Program-made: the position numbers and the translations under genes
Assembly: GCF_024160875.1 (NCBI RefSeq)
Contig: NZ_JAIULA010000005.1
Span: 1 to 64,000 of the forward strand
From: Ligilactobacillus ubinensis
GTDB taxonomy: Bacteria; Bacillota; Bacilli; Lactobacillales; Lactobacillaceae
DNA length: 64,000 bases
Direction of reading: 5' to 3'
The notes under the pieces: model-generated
The model's input: only the letters and a program-made list of their open reading frames with translations
The model's database searches: none
What the model was told of the DNA's origin: nothing
Part shown: positions 30,290-38,418 of the stretch, piece after piece
Position numbering within the stretch: the first letter of the stretch is position 1
Layout: every line of letters starts with the position of its first letter

Positions 30290-31139
30290 TTTTAACACTT
30301 CTTTCAGCGAATTCAACAACTTGCTTCATTAACATTGCAATTGTCATTGGACCAACACCTCCAGGAACAGGAGTTAAGTAACTGGCAATTCCATCAATAC
30401 TTGCTTGATCAACATCTCCAACTAGTTTACCATTAGGCAATCGATTCATACCTACATCAATAACAACTGCATCCTTTTTTATGTCTTCACCTGTCAACAT
30501 TTGTGGCTGTCCTGTTGCCACAATTACAATATCTGCTTGTTGCGTAAGTTTTGATAGGTTAAGTGTTTTACTATGTGCAATAGTAACCGTTGCATCTGCA
30601 TTTATCATCAACGCTGCCATAGGGCGCCCTACTATATTACTTCTCCCTATAATAACTACATTCTTGCTTTTAGGACTAATTTCATATTCTTTAAATAATT
30701 CCATGATTCCTCTCGGAGTACACGGTAAAGAATGGGGTGCATTCATAAATAGGTGCCCCATATTAACTGGATGAAACCCATCTACATCTTTAGCTGGTAA
30801 AATTGCATGCGTTACATTTTCTTCATTAATATGTGCCGGTAAAGGCAATTGAACTAGTATTCCGTGTATATTAGGATCTTCATTATATTCGTAAATTAAA
30901 TTTAAAATTTCTTCTTCTTTAGTATCTTCTGGCAACATATTGTCAATTGTTTGAATACCTATTTTCTTAGCCGCTTGTTGCTTGTTGCGTACATAAATTT
31001 GACTTGCAGCGTCTTGCCCCACCATAATAACTACTAAACGAGGTACAATACCTGCAGATTTTTCAAGCTTTTCGACCCTAACTCGTAATTGTTCTTTAAT
31101 CTTTTTTGAGAGCTTTCTCCCATCCATCAAAACTGTCAT
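30279..31139 (-). CDS. folD: methylenetetrahydrofolate dehydrogenase/cyclohydrolase
   Basis: FolD interconverts 5,10-methylene-, methenyl- and 10-formyl-tetrahydrofolate for purine and formyl-Met-tRNA synthesis. The 286-residue protein contains YVRNKQQAAKKIGI with the catalytic Lys, GRSNIVGRPMA and PVPGGVGPMT. GTGAGG precedes the ATG. It heads the folD-xseA-xseB-ispA-tlyA chain of overlapping genes. Confidence 0.97.
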   Translation of the reverse strand: MTVLMDGRKLSKKIKEQLRVRVEKLEKSAGIVPRLVVIMVGQDAASQIYVRNKQQAAKKIGIQTIDNMLPEDTKEEEILNLIYEYNEDPNIHGILVQLPLPAHINEENVTHAILPAKDVDGFHPVNMGHLFMNAPHSLPCTPRGIMELFKEYEISPKSKNVVIIGRSNIVGRPMAALMINADATVTIAHSKTLNLSKLTQQADIVIVATGQPQMLTGEDIKKDAVVIDVGMNRLPNGKLVGDVDQASIDGIASYLTPVPGGVGPMTIAMLMKQVVEFAERSVKNDC

Positions 31140-31203
31140 ATTATAACCTCACTATTTAAAATCCTTCCTTTTATTTTAGCATGAAAAAACTTGCTTGTGT
31201 AGA

Positions 31204-31333
31204 ACTCTACTAATTAGAAAGTATTAACATCGTAACCTGAATAATCTAAATTTTGAATTATCTGATTAGATTAAGCCATTAAGTGCTACTAACTTACTAT
31301 GAAAACATACTTTTGCACCAAATACTTAGCACT
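31204..31333. repeat. terminator-linked intergenic repeat, copy C
   Basis: Read on the reverse strand this begins next to the nusB terminator and contains gtatttggtgcaaaagtatg, then caaaatttagattattcagg, then ttacgatgttaatactttc. The same blocks recur at 37357-37458, and the outer blocks recur at 43119-43201. It occupies the gap between folD and nusB; no gene is seen in it. Confidence 0.55.
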
Positions 31334-31365
31334 AAAAAAAGTCTAGGACTTTGTCCCAGACTTTT
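31334..31365 (-). terminator. terminator of the efp-asp23-nusB transcript
   Basis: agtctgggac, aaa, gtcctagact and a seven-T run on the reverse strand form a textbook terminator. Confidence 0.9.
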
Positions 31366-31372
31366 AAACACT

Positions 31373-31786
31373 TTAATTGTTTTTTTCTACTAAATTAGAT
31401 AATACTCCATTAATAAAACGTCGTGATTTATCATCACTAAATTCTTTTGCCAGCTGTAAAGCCTCATCTAATGCAACTTTATCAGGTGTTTCTGGCATCC
31501 ATTTTATTTCATAGACTGCTAATCTTAAGATTAATAAATCTGTTTTATTGAGTCGATTTATTGCCCAATTTTTTTTAAGATACTGTGCGATAACCTCATC
31601 AATTTCAACTCGATTATTGGACACACCAGACACCAATTGCTCCAAATAGGCAGGAATCTTAGGCTGAGTACTTGTTTCTTCAATTAACTGAGTATATATC
31701 TCAGAAGGGTCAGCTTCAGGATTGCTATTTAGAGCAAATAACGTTTGAAATGCTAGTATCCGTACTTCATGCCTAGTTATACTCAC
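31373..31786 (-). CDS. nusB: transcription antitermination factor NusB
   Basis: NusB, with S10, binds boxA in rRNA leaders and prevents early termination. The 137-residue protein shows RHEVRILAFQTLFAL and INRLNKTDLLILRLAVYEI. I chose the GTG at 31786, one base after the upstream stop codon and behind GGGGAAGAG; the longer frame begins with a TTG inside the previous gene. It is the last gene of the operon. Confidence 0.93.
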   Translation of the reverse strand: MSITRHEVRILAFQTLFALNSNPEADPSEIYTQLIEETSTQPKIPAYLEQLVSGVSNNRVEIDEVIAQYLKKNWAINRLNKTDLLILRLAVYEIKWMPETPDKVALDEALQLAKEFSDDKSRRFINGVLSNLVEKNN

Positions 31787-31787
31787 T

Positions 31788-32222
31788 TTACTCTTCCCCG
31801 TCTTCTTCACCAAATAAGTTATTAGGATCTACTGTTGGTTCTCTTTTTTCAGGAACTACTCCTTGAATATGAACATCTACAGCAGCTAACTTCAATCCGG
31901 TCATAAACAAAACTTGTTGTTTAACTTTTTCTTGAATTTCAAGTGCAACTTTAGGTACTGAAACACCATAATTCAAAAATGCATACACATTAACTTTTAA
32001 TTCACCTTCAGATTGATCTAGCCTTACACCCTTGCCACTACCTCTATCTTGGCGCCTAAATAATTCTGAAAAACTATTTGCTAATGAACCGCGCATAGAA
32101 TAGACACCATCCACTTTATTAGCGGCAATACCTATAATAACTTCAATAACTTCTGGTGCAATACGCACTTCTCCTAAGCTTGATTCGTTACCTGCCAAGA
32201 TTATCTTACTATCTTCAGCCAT
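31788..32222 (-). CDS. Asp23/Gls24 family envelope stress protein (YqhY type)
   Basis: This 144-residue protein shows the Asp23/Gls24 pattern VIEVIIGIAANKVDGVYSMRG and VNVYAFLNYGVSVPKVALEIQ. YqhY homologues between efp and nusB are linked to acyl-CoA carboxylase homeostasis and envelope stress; the direct activity is unclear. The ATG at 32222 follows AGGAGG at a good distance. The C-terminal tail is acidic. Confidence 0.9.
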   Translation of the reverse strand: MAEDSKIILAGNESSLGEVRIAPEVIEVIIGIAANKVDGVYSMRGSLANSFSELFRRQDRGSGKGVRLDQSEGELKVNVYAFLNYGVSVPKVALEIQEKVKQQVLFMTGLKLAAVDVHIQGVVPEKREPTVDPNNLFGEEDGEE

Positions 32223-32245
32223 AAACAAATACCTCCTTCAAAAAG

Positions 32246-32803
32246 CTAAGCACGTGAAATGTACGTACCATCTACCGTATTAATTGTTAAAACATCGCCT
32301 TCGCTCACGAAGAAAGGTACTTGAACAACCAATCCCGTTTCTAAAGTTGCTGGTTTTGAGCCACCTGAAGATGTATCACCTTTAATACCTGGTTCCGTTT
32401 CTTTAACTTCTAAGTCAACTGTATTAGGCATTTCAACTCCCAAAGTTTCAGCACCAAACATAATGATACTAACAATCATATTTTCTTTAAGATACTTCAA
32501 TTCTGCTTTAATTCGTTCGCCTGGCAACTCTAATTGCTCATACGTTTCTGTATCCATAAAAACAAAACTATCGCCATCAGCATATAAATATTGCATCTTT
32601 TTACGATCAATCTGTGCTTGTTCTACTTTTTCACCAGCACGGAAAGTTTTTTCTTGCATAGCGCCGCTTCGCAAATTTTTTAATTTAGAACGTACAAACG
32701 CACTACCTTTCCCTGGTTTAACATGTTGAAATTCAACAACACGCCATAAGCCTCCATCCACCTGAATGGTTAATCCATTTTTGAATTCATTAACTGAAAT
32801 CAT
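32246..32803 (-). CDS. efp: elongation factor P
   Basis: EF-P relieves ribosomes stalled at proline stretches. The 185-residue protein begins [20 protein letters not shown] and has the loop [10 protein letters not shown] whose Lys reaches the peptidyl-transferase centre, then two OB-like domains. The ATG at 32803 has GAGGAGGA upstream; the longer open frame to 32866 has no support. No dedicated EF-P modification enzyme is visible here. Confidence 0.97.
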   Translation of the reverse strand: MISVNEFKNGLTIQVDGGLWRVVEFQHVKPGKGSAFVRSKLKNLRSGAMQEKTFRAGEKVEQAQIDRKKMQYLYADGDSFVFMDTETYEQLELPGERIKAELKYLKENMIVSIIMFGAETLGVEMPNTVDLEVKETEPGIKGDTSSGGSKPATLETGLVVQVPFFVSEGDVLTINTVDGTYISRA

Positions 32804-32934
32804 ATATATCCTCCTCGAAAATATCCGCACTATATTTGTATAATAAATATTTATTAAGTACTGCATATATTAAAAACAAATTTTTGCATACACTTCATAA
32901 TAGCAAGAATCATGGTTCAAATGCAAGCTAAAGA

Positions 32935-34008
32935 TTATACCTCTAGATAATTACGTCCAAAGTCTGTTAGTACTTCATAACCATTTTCTGTAACTAATAT
33001 GTCATCTTCAATTCGCACTCCACCAACGCCAGGTACATAAACACCTGGTTCAATCGTTATAATCTGTCCGACTTCCAAGTTTTCATTATAACTTTTACCT
33101 ATATTAGGTAATTCATGAATGCTTAGTCCAATACCATGCCCCATGCCATGATTAAAATAATTGCCATATCCTTGGTCCGTTATGTATTGTCGTCCTATAT
33201 AATCAAGTTCTTGTCCACTAATTCCAGCTTTTACAGCAGCAACTGTCCGCAAATTGGCTTCATAAACAGTTGCATATATCTTTTTAACTTCCGCTGATTG
33301 TTCTCCGTATCCAAAAGTACGTGTTACATCAGAAGTGTACTTTTGTACATAGTATCCATAATCAAGTGTTATTAAGTCACCTGTAATTATTTTTTTATCA
33401 CTCGCAGTACCGTGTGGCCAAGTTGTATGTTCCCCTGTAGCTAAAATCGTTTCAAACGATTTCTCTGATGCACCATTTTTCTTCATAAAATAGTCCAATT
33501 CATTCGCCACATCTAGTTCTGTTATTTCATTTGAAGTCGCATCATTTAATAACTTCACTACAAATTCATACCCACGCTTAGCGACCTCACATGAATAACG
33601 AATTTTAGCAATCTCAGTTTCGTCCTTAATTGAACGAATTTTTTCAATAACACCACTTAAAGGTACAATATCACAAATTGCTTCTTCATCTAAAATATCA
33701 TATTGAGCATATGTTAGAGAACTTTCAAATGCCATCGCGACCATCTTTTCTTTAGCAGCGAGCTTAGCTGCCATTTTTATATAATCACGTGTTAAGACAT
33801 TTTTCCAACCTAATGCTTCACTACTTAATTGTAACTCAAATCGCTTATCTGTGATGATATAGCAACTGTTTTCTGTAATTAATAAAACACCGTCATCACC
33901 AGTAAAGCCACTTAAATAAAAGATATTTGCTCTTTCGGTTACTAAAAAACAGTCGACACTCATTTTATTCATCAATTGACGCAATTTGTTTATTCTTTCT
34001 TTTTGCAT
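32935..34008 (-). CDS. Xaa-Pro aminopeptidase-like M24 peptidase
   Basis: This 357-residue enzyme has the creatinase-type N-terminal domain and the M24 pita-bread domain with all five metal ligands visible: Asp in TLDYGYYV, Asp in SDVTRTFG, His in GHGMGHGIGLSIHE, Glu in TIEPGVYV and Glu in VRIEDD. It releases N-terminal residues next to proline and often lies upstream of efp, as here. The start is the ATG at 34008 after GAGGTGATAGG. Confidence 0.93.
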   Translation of the reverse strand: MQKERINKLRQLMNKMSVDCFLVTERANIFYLSGFTGDDGVLLITENSCYIITDKRFELQLSSEALGWKNVLTRDYIKMAAKLAAKEKMVAMAFESSLTYAQYDILDEEAICDIVPLSGVIEKIRSIKDETEIAKIRYSCEVAKRGYEFVVKLLNDATSNEITELDVANELDYFMKKNGASEKSFETILATGEHTTWPHGTASDKKIITGDLITLDYGYYVQKYTSDVTRTFGYGEQSAEVKKIYATVYEANLRTVAAVKAGISGQELDYIGRQYITDQGYGNYFNHGMGHGIGLSIHELPNIGKSYNENLEVGQIITIEPGVYVPGVGGVRIEDDILVTENGYEVLTDFGRNYLEV

Positions 34009-34044
34009 TCCTATCACCTCAAAATTAGCTCTATCAAAATACAA

Positions 34045-34084
34045 AAGAGAGGTTAAGACAAAACAAAATCTGTCTCAACCTCAC
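34045..34084 (-). terminator. terminator after rpmA
   Basis: On the reverse strand gaggttgagaca and tgtcttaacctc pair over 12 positions and are followed by tctttt. Confidence 0.8.
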
Positions 34085-34096
34085 TTACATTTTCAA

Positions 34097-34378
34097 TTAT
34101 TCAGCTACCGGGTATACTGAAACTTGTTTTTTATCGCGACCTTTGCGTTCAAACTTAACAACGCCATCAGTCTTAGCAAACAAAGTATTGTCGCCACCCA
34201 TACCAACATTTGTACCTGGATAAATACGAGTACCACGTTGACGATAAAGGATAGAACCACCACTAACAACTTGGCCATCAGCACGTTTTGCGCCTAAACG
34301 TTTTGAACGTGAATCACGACCGTTAGATGTAGAACCACCACCCTTTTTGTGAGCGAAATATTGTAAGTTCATTAACAT
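34097..34378 (-). CDS. rpmA: 50S ribosomal protein L27
   Basis: L27 reaches the peptidyl-transferase centre with its N-terminus. The 93-residue precursor starts [20 protein letters not shown]: the segment up to LQYFA is the Firmicutes N-terminal extension that the protease Prp removes before the protein can work. The prp gene lies just upstream. The Shine-Dalgarno AAGGAGGTG fits the first ATG. Confidence 0.97.
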   Translation of the reverse strand: MLMNLQYFAHKKGGGSTSNGRDSRSKRLGAKRADGQVVSGGSILYRQRGTRIYPGTNVGMGGDNTLFAKTDGVVKFERKGRDKKQVSVYPVAE

Positions 34379-34401
34379 AATTCAGTGCACCTCCTTATTT
34401 T

Positions 34402-34728
34402 TTAACCAATTGTTATATAATCTCGATAATTTTCTTCTTTTGCTATTGATTGAAGTCCTAATTGCAGACTTGCAATTAACAATTGTACTTTTGAATCCGA
34501 AACTTTAGATACTGGAATCTCTACTTTTAAAAAGCCTCCAGCAAGTTGATCTTCAAAAACTGTTAATTTGACCTTCAATAGTTTTTCAATGCTATTAACT
34601 GTATTAATAGTTAAAGCCGAAACTGCTGCACATACTAAGTCATGACCGAAATCGCCTGATTCTGCATGTCCTTGTAATTCAAACGCAACAATAACTTTGT
34701 TTTTCTTGATAAACTTAGCATGAATCAT
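34402..34728 (-). CDS. prp: ribosomal-processing cysteine protease Prp
   Basis: Prp (YsxB) cuts the N-terminal extension from L27. The 108-residue protein has the catalytic His in LQGHAESGDFGHDLVCAAVS and the Cys in DLVCAAVSAL, both conserved. It lies between rplU and rpmA, so enzyme and substrate are made from one transcript. Confidence 0.94.
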   Translation of the reverse strand: MIHAKFIKKNKVIVAFELQGHAESGDFGHDLVCAAVSALTINTVNSIEKLLKVKLTVFEDQLAGGFLKVEIPVSKVSDSKVQLLIASLQLGLQSIAKEENYRDYITIG

Positions 34729-34749
34729 TTTTACACCAAGATTCTAAGC

Positions 34750-35058
34750 TTATGCATTGATAGCATCAATAACAACCTTTGTATAAGGTTGACGATGACC
34801 TTTTTTGGTATGTGAATGCTTTTTAGGCTTATATTTGAAAGTTACAACCTTCTTAGCACGGCCTTGTTTTTCAACAGTACCTGTAACAGTTGCGCCTTCA
34901 ATTACTGGTGTACCAACAACCGTTTTTTCGCCACCAACCAATACTACTTCGTCAAAAGTTACAGTTTCACCTGCATTAGCAGCCAACTTTTCAACATAAA
35001 TTGCTTGACCAGCTTCAACTTTTAATTGTTTACCACCTGTTTTAATAATTGCGTACAT
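34750..35058 (-). CDS. rplU: 50S ribosomal protein L21
   Basis: L21 binds 23S rRNA in the 50S subunit. The 102-residue protein shows [18 protein letters not shown] and [19 protein letters not shown]. It heads rplU-prp-rpmA and has a structured leader and a good promoter upstream. Confidence 0.98.
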   Translation of the reverse strand: MYAIIKTGGKQLKVEAGQAIYVEKLAANAGETVTFDEVVLVGGEKTVVGTPVIEGATVTGTVEKQGRAKKVVTFKYKPKKHSHTKKGHRQPYTKVVIDAINA

Positions 35059-35173
35059 ATCTGTGCACCTCCTTATATATTGACTTAGACTCGCCGTAAT
35101 GTAGTGATTTGAATAATCAAATGCTTAAATACTTAAAACGTGCGGTTGCAGCTGTGACATGCACAAATACAAC
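35059..35173 (-). ncRNA. rplU 5' leader (L21 leader candidate)
   Basis: The reverse-strand leader of about 115 bases can fold into an extended hairpin: aaacgt with acgttt outside and gtgc with gcac inside, around cagctg. A second hairpin, atttga-ttat-tcaaat, follows. In addition tgtgca can pair with tgcaca next to the ribosome site. Firmicutes have a known L21 leader; I could not run a model to confirm membership. Confidence 0.45.
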
Positions 35174-35179
35174 GTTTAA

Positions 35180-35208
35180 ATGATATCAAACTATTATTGA
35201 TACGTCAA
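35180..35208 (-). promoter_or_regulatory. rplU promoter
   Basis: TTGACG (35203-35208), a 17-base spacer and TATCAT (35180-35185) on the reverse strand. Confidence 0.8.
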
Positions 35209-35234
35209 GTATAATTACGATTAAAATAAACTTT

Positions 35235-35263
35235 TTTCCACTAAAAAAGTATAAGAATATAAT
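35235..35263 (+). promoter_or_regulatory. candidate asd promoter
   Basis: TTTCCA, a 17-base spacer and TATAAT (35258-35263) precede asd by about 100 bases. The -10 is good and the -35 is weak. Confidence 0.5.
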
Positions 35264-35362
35264 GTCATAAAAGCTTGTGTTTTTGCTAAAATTCTACTAA
35301 GATATTCATTAATAAGGGAGACGATATCCTTAATATTTTATCATGGAAATGAGGAACTTTTG

Positions 35363-36448
35363 ATGAGTAATAAGTTAAAGGTCGGTGTCCTAGGCGCCAC
35401 TGGCATGGTTGGACAAAGATTTGTTTCTTTGTTGGAAGAACATCCTTGGTTTGAAGTTACTACTATTGCAGCAAGTCCACGCAGTGCGGGAAAAACATAT
35501 GCAGAAGCTGTAAACGGACGTTGGAAAATGGAAAAACCAGTTCCTAATGCTGTTAAAGATTTAATTGTTCTTGACGTCAATGATGTAGCTAAAGTAGCTT
35601 CTCAAGTTGATTTTGTTTTTTCAGCAGTAAGTATGGCTAAAGATGAAATTAAAAAAATAGAAGAAGCTTATGCTAAGGCTGAAGTACCAGTTGTTTCAAA
35701 TAATAGTGCTCATCGTTGGACTCCAGATGTCCCAATGGTAATTCCTGAAATCAATCCTGAACATTTTGAAGTTATTAAATACCAAAAAGAACGTTTAGGT
35801 ACTACAAAGGGCTTTATTGCGGTTAAACCTAACTGTTCTATTCAAAGTTATGCTCCTGCATTATCAGCATGGATGCAATTTGAACCTTATGAAGTTATTG
35901 CGTCCACATATCAAGCAATTTCTGGAGCAGGAAAAACCTTTAATGATTGGCCTGAAATGATAGGTAACGTTATTCCATTTATTAGTGGTGAAGAAGAAAA
36001 ATCCGAAAAAGAACCCCTACGCATTTGGGGCCATGTCGATTCAAAAAAACATGCTATAATTCCAGCTCAAAGTCCTGTAATTACTAGTCAATGCATTCGT
36101 GTTCCTATTCTTTATGGTCATACAGCTACTGCATTTGTTAAATTCAGACAAAATCCCACAAAGAAAGATTTAATTACAGCTTTAGAAAACTATCGTGGGC
36201 TACCACAAAAGCTTAACCTACCTAGCGCTCCTAAGCAATTCATTCAATATATGCAAGAAGAAGATCGGCCTCAAGTTGCTAAAGATGTCAACTTCGAAAA
36301 TGGTATGGGCATCTCTATTGGTCGACTTCGGAAAGATAGTCTCTTTGATTGGAAATTTGTAGGCTTGTCCCATAACACTGCTCGTGGTGCTGCTGGTGGT
36401 GCCGTTTTATGTGCTGAACTTCTCAAAGCACAAGGTTATATCAATTAA
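35363..36448 (+). CDS. asd: aspartate-semialdehyde dehydrogenase, archaeal/fungal-type
   Basis: Asd reduces aspartyl phosphate to aspartate semialdehyde, the branch point to lysine, diaminopimelate, threonine and methionine. The 361-residue protein has GVLGATGMVGQRF (NADP site), the catalytic Cys in VKPNCSIQ, and QAISGAGKTFNDWPEM with NVIPFISGEEEK, which resembles the archaeal/fungal branch rather than the usual bacterial one. The ATG at 35363 follows GAGGAA. It is a single-gene unit with its own terminator; dapA lies far away at 54402. Confidence 0.92.
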   Translation: MSNKLKVGVLGATGMVGQRFVSLLEEHPWFEVTTIAASPRSAGKTYAEAVNGRWKMEKPVPNAVKDLIVLDVNDVAKVASQVDFVFSAVSMAKDEIKKIEEAYAKAEVPVVSNNSAHRWTPDVPMVIPEINPEHFEVIKYQKERLGTTKGFIAVKPNCSIQSYAPALSAWMQFEPYEVIASTYQAISGAGKTFNDWPEMIGNVIPFISGEEEKSEKEPLRIWGHVDSKKHAIIPAQSPVITSQCIRVPILYGHTATAFVKFRQNPTKKDLITALENYRGLPQKLNLPSAPKQFIQYMQEEDRPQVAKDVNFENGMGISIGRLRKDSLFDWKFVGLSHNTARGAAGGAVLCAELLKAQGYIN

Positions 36449-36459
36449 AAAATCATATA

Positions 36460-36514
36460 ATATAATTAAAAAGTTGCTTGTCCTTTACTAGGACTGGCAA
36501 CTTTTTAATTATAT
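36460..36514 (+). terminator. terminator of asd
   Basis: The 18-base arms 36460-36477 and 36497-36514 are perfect complements. The T run lies inside the distal arm. Confidence 0.85.
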
Positions 36515-36615
36515 TGATATTTACTAGAAAGTTTCTTATTCAATATTGACTTTTTGATTACCTAACACTATTTACAATTCGCCCAAATCACTATTGTATA
36601 ATCGAACATGCAATC

Positions 36616-37245
36616 TTAATTTGCAGTATAACTGCTTTCATCTTTTAAGTTATTTGCATATCCATCCACTTCACTTTTTTGTGCCTGACTACTGTAATAA
36701 TCACTTTCTAATTGCTCAACTGTTGCCACTTTAGTTTCCATATGTCCGTCTGCAACACTAGAATTTGATGGTATCCATTGCTTATATGTTACACTTTCTC
36801 CATCAATTTTATAATAAATGTAACTTGTTGGATCTCCATTTGCAGTTATATAATTGTAGCCTTGTAATTCTTCATCACTATTTGTTGACTCTACACCATA
36901 ATAGAGTTCACCTTCTTGGATATATTCTTTAAACCAATTTGGATTATCTAATAACGCTACCATGACCCCAACTGTTTTTTCATTTACTGAACTTGTTGTA
37001 GCAGTTTCCTTGCTTGATGAACTTGTTATATTATTATTCGAACTATCACTCGAGCTATTACTTGAAGATTCACTGCTTAAAAAAATGCTTGAACTAACTT
37101 TTTTCTGCACCTTTTTACTTGTTTTCTTCTTGGAAACACTTTGATTCGCATCTGTTTTAGCTGTATTATTGGTACCTTGATTGCCACAACCAGCTAAACT
37201 TCCCAAAATACTTAAACCAACTATCCCCTTTATTACTAACTTCAT
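36616..37245 (-). CDS. Ser-rich lipoprotein of unknown function
   Basis: The 209-residue protein has a lipoprotein signal with the lipobox LAGC (Cys at about residue 20), a Lys-rich then Ser/Asn-rich linker (about 38-85), and a C-terminal domain starting VGVMVALLDNPNWFKEYI with YYKIDGESVTYKQW. The C-terminal part resembles the Lreu_0056-type extracellular domain of lactobacilli; this is my recollection, not a search result. It is probably anchored outside the membrane. It lies alone between asd and tRNA-Arg. Confidence 0.75.
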   Translation of the reverse strand: MKLVIKGIVGLSILGSLAGCGNQGTNNTAKTDANQSVSKKKTSKKVQKKVSSSIFLSSESSSNSSSDSSNNNITSSSSKETATTSSVNEKTVGVMVALLDNPNWFKEYIQEGELYYGVESTNSDEELQGYNYITANGDPTSYIYYKIDGESVTYKQWIPSNSSVADGHMETKVATVEQLESDYYSSQAQKSEVDGYANNLKDESSYTAN

Positions 37246-37356
37246 GATAACTATTCTCCCTTTAGAATTATTTAAAATAATTATATTTGCTCTTCTATAT
37301 TATATATCCATCATTAAATAAAATGTAACTTTTACAATGCCAATAGTAGGCAACAA

Positions 37357-37458
37357 CGATTAACTAACAGTATTAACATCGTAAAACAACCAATCCAGTG
37401 TTTGAATTGTCGGTTTATATAGAGAAGAACACGACTTTTGCCACCAAATATTCAGACA
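37357..37458. repeat. terminator-linked intergenic repeat, copy D
   Basis: Read on the reverse strand this contains gaatatttggtggcaaaagt, gacaattcaaaca and ttttacgatgttaatactg, matching copy C block by block with about 25 bases missing in the middle. It lies between the tRNA-Arg terminator and the lipoprotein gene. Confidence 0.55.
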
Positions 37459-37493
37459 CAAAAAAAGCCTGAGACTTCATACATCTGAGGCTT
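37459..37493 (-). terminator. terminator after tRNA-Arg
   Basis: aagcctcagatg and gtctcaggctt on the reverse strand pair with mismatches and are followed by a T run. Confidence 0.75.
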
Positions 37494-37517
37494 GTTAGTT
37501 AATACTTTTATTAATTA

Positions 37518-37591
37518 TGAATCGGGAGAGATTCGAACTCTCGACCGTCCGCTTAGAAGGCGGATGCTCTATCCAGCTGAGCTACCGATCC
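37518..37591 (-). tRNA. tRNA-Arg(TCT)
   Basis: The reverse strand folds as a 74-base tRNA: acceptor GGATCGG with CCGATTC, D arm with AGCTCAGCTGGATAGAGC, anticodon stem TCCGC and GCGGA around CTTCTAA, and T arm with GTTCGAATC. The anticodon TCT reads AGA. No CCA is encoded after the discriminator A. It has its own terminator. Confidence 0.95.
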
Positions 37592-37747
37592 ATCAACAAC
37601 GATATTTATTATATTGTATTAACATACATCTGTCAATCTTTTTTATATACTCTGCTAACATGCAACAAATTTCTTGATTATTCAGTAATATTGAAGTAAT
37701 ATAATCGTAATGATAATGTAACATTAATTCAATGAGAGGTGATCATT

Positions 37748-37852
37748 ATGCTATCTTTCTTTATAATTGTTGCTATTTTATTTGTTTCTAGTTTAATTCA
37801 GAGTTATATCACTTATGTAAAAAAATATCAGCCACAACATTTAAAAAAATAA
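37748..37852 (+). CDS. 34-residue single-span membrane peptide
   Basis: The frame starts at the ATG at 37748 behind GAGAGGTGAT and ends with TAA at 37852, followed 28 bases later by a strong terminator. The product has a hydrophobic helix (about residues 2-17) and a C-terminal part with several Lys and Tyr (YVKKYQPQHLKK). I do not recognise it. It could be a small membrane regulator or a type I toxin-like peptide; no antisense partner is evident. The strong ribosome site and the terminator argue that it is a real gene. Confidence 0.65.
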   Translation: MLSFFIIVAILFVSSLIQSYITYVKKYQPQHLKK

Positions 37853-37880
37853 TAAGTCGGTATGTTTCTATATAAAAAAC

Positions 37881-37930
37881 ACCATTGCATTAAGGGAATA
37901 TTATATATTCCTTATTGCAATGGTATTTTT
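37881..37930 (+). terminator. terminator after the small membrane peptide
   Basis: accattgcat plus taagggaata pair with tattcctta plus ttgcaatggt around ttatat, and a T run follows. It may also act on the convergent gene at 37954. Confidence 0.85.
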
Positions 37931-37953
37931 ACTAATTCAAAAATACTTTAATA

Positions 37954-38415
37954 TTACCCAAATAGTTTTATATAATTTGCTTCTATTTCTTTAAAGTTAA
38001 ACTTCAAATCAACACACCCTAATTTTAAAAAGATGTGCCATGCATGCTCAAAGCTCTTCATATTATTTTCAAAATAGCTTTTATTCAACTGTTGCTGTAG
38101 AATCAAATACATTACATTGTACGATTGGCTTGTCCATTTTGACTGTATTTTCTCTTCTAATTCAGCATCAATCAACAAATTATGTAACCAATTTCGCTTA
38201 ATTCCAATCCATAAAAAACAATATAATGTTTGGCAATATTGATCTAGTATCTCATTTGTAGTTTTCTGTTTAAGCATAAGCATTGTCTGTGATAGATTAC
38301 AACTTAAATTAGAATAGATACTGGCCAATATTTCTTTTTCATTAACTTGCTTAATTGGAAATAAACTATCTAGAGGCGATTTAAGTGTGATATCTAACAT
38401 TTTACTCATCTGCAT
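37954..38415 (-). CDS. hypothetical protein, third gene of the unknown cluster
   Basis: This 153-residue protein is not recognised. It looks largely helical and soluble, with hydrophobic stretches (TLYCFLWIGI, YNVMYLILQQQL) too short or polar for clear membrane spans. Three Cys residues are spread along it and no catalytic motif is visible. AAGGGAG precedes the ATG by eight bases, and only three bases separate it from the upstream gene, so it shares that transcript. Confidence 0.75.
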   Translation of the reverse strand: MQMSKMLDITLKSPLDSLFPIKQVNEKEILASIYSNLSCNLSQTMLMLKQKTTNEILDQYCQTLYCFLWIGIKRNWLHNLLIDAELEEKIQSKWTSQSYNVMYLILQQQLNKSYFENNMKSFEHAWHIFLKLGCVDLKFNFKEIEANYIKLFG

Positions 38416-38418
38416 AAT

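Noticed and set aside
37492-37699. Two short open frames across tRNA-Arg
   Set aside because: They read through the antisense of the tRNA gene. No ribosome site supports them.
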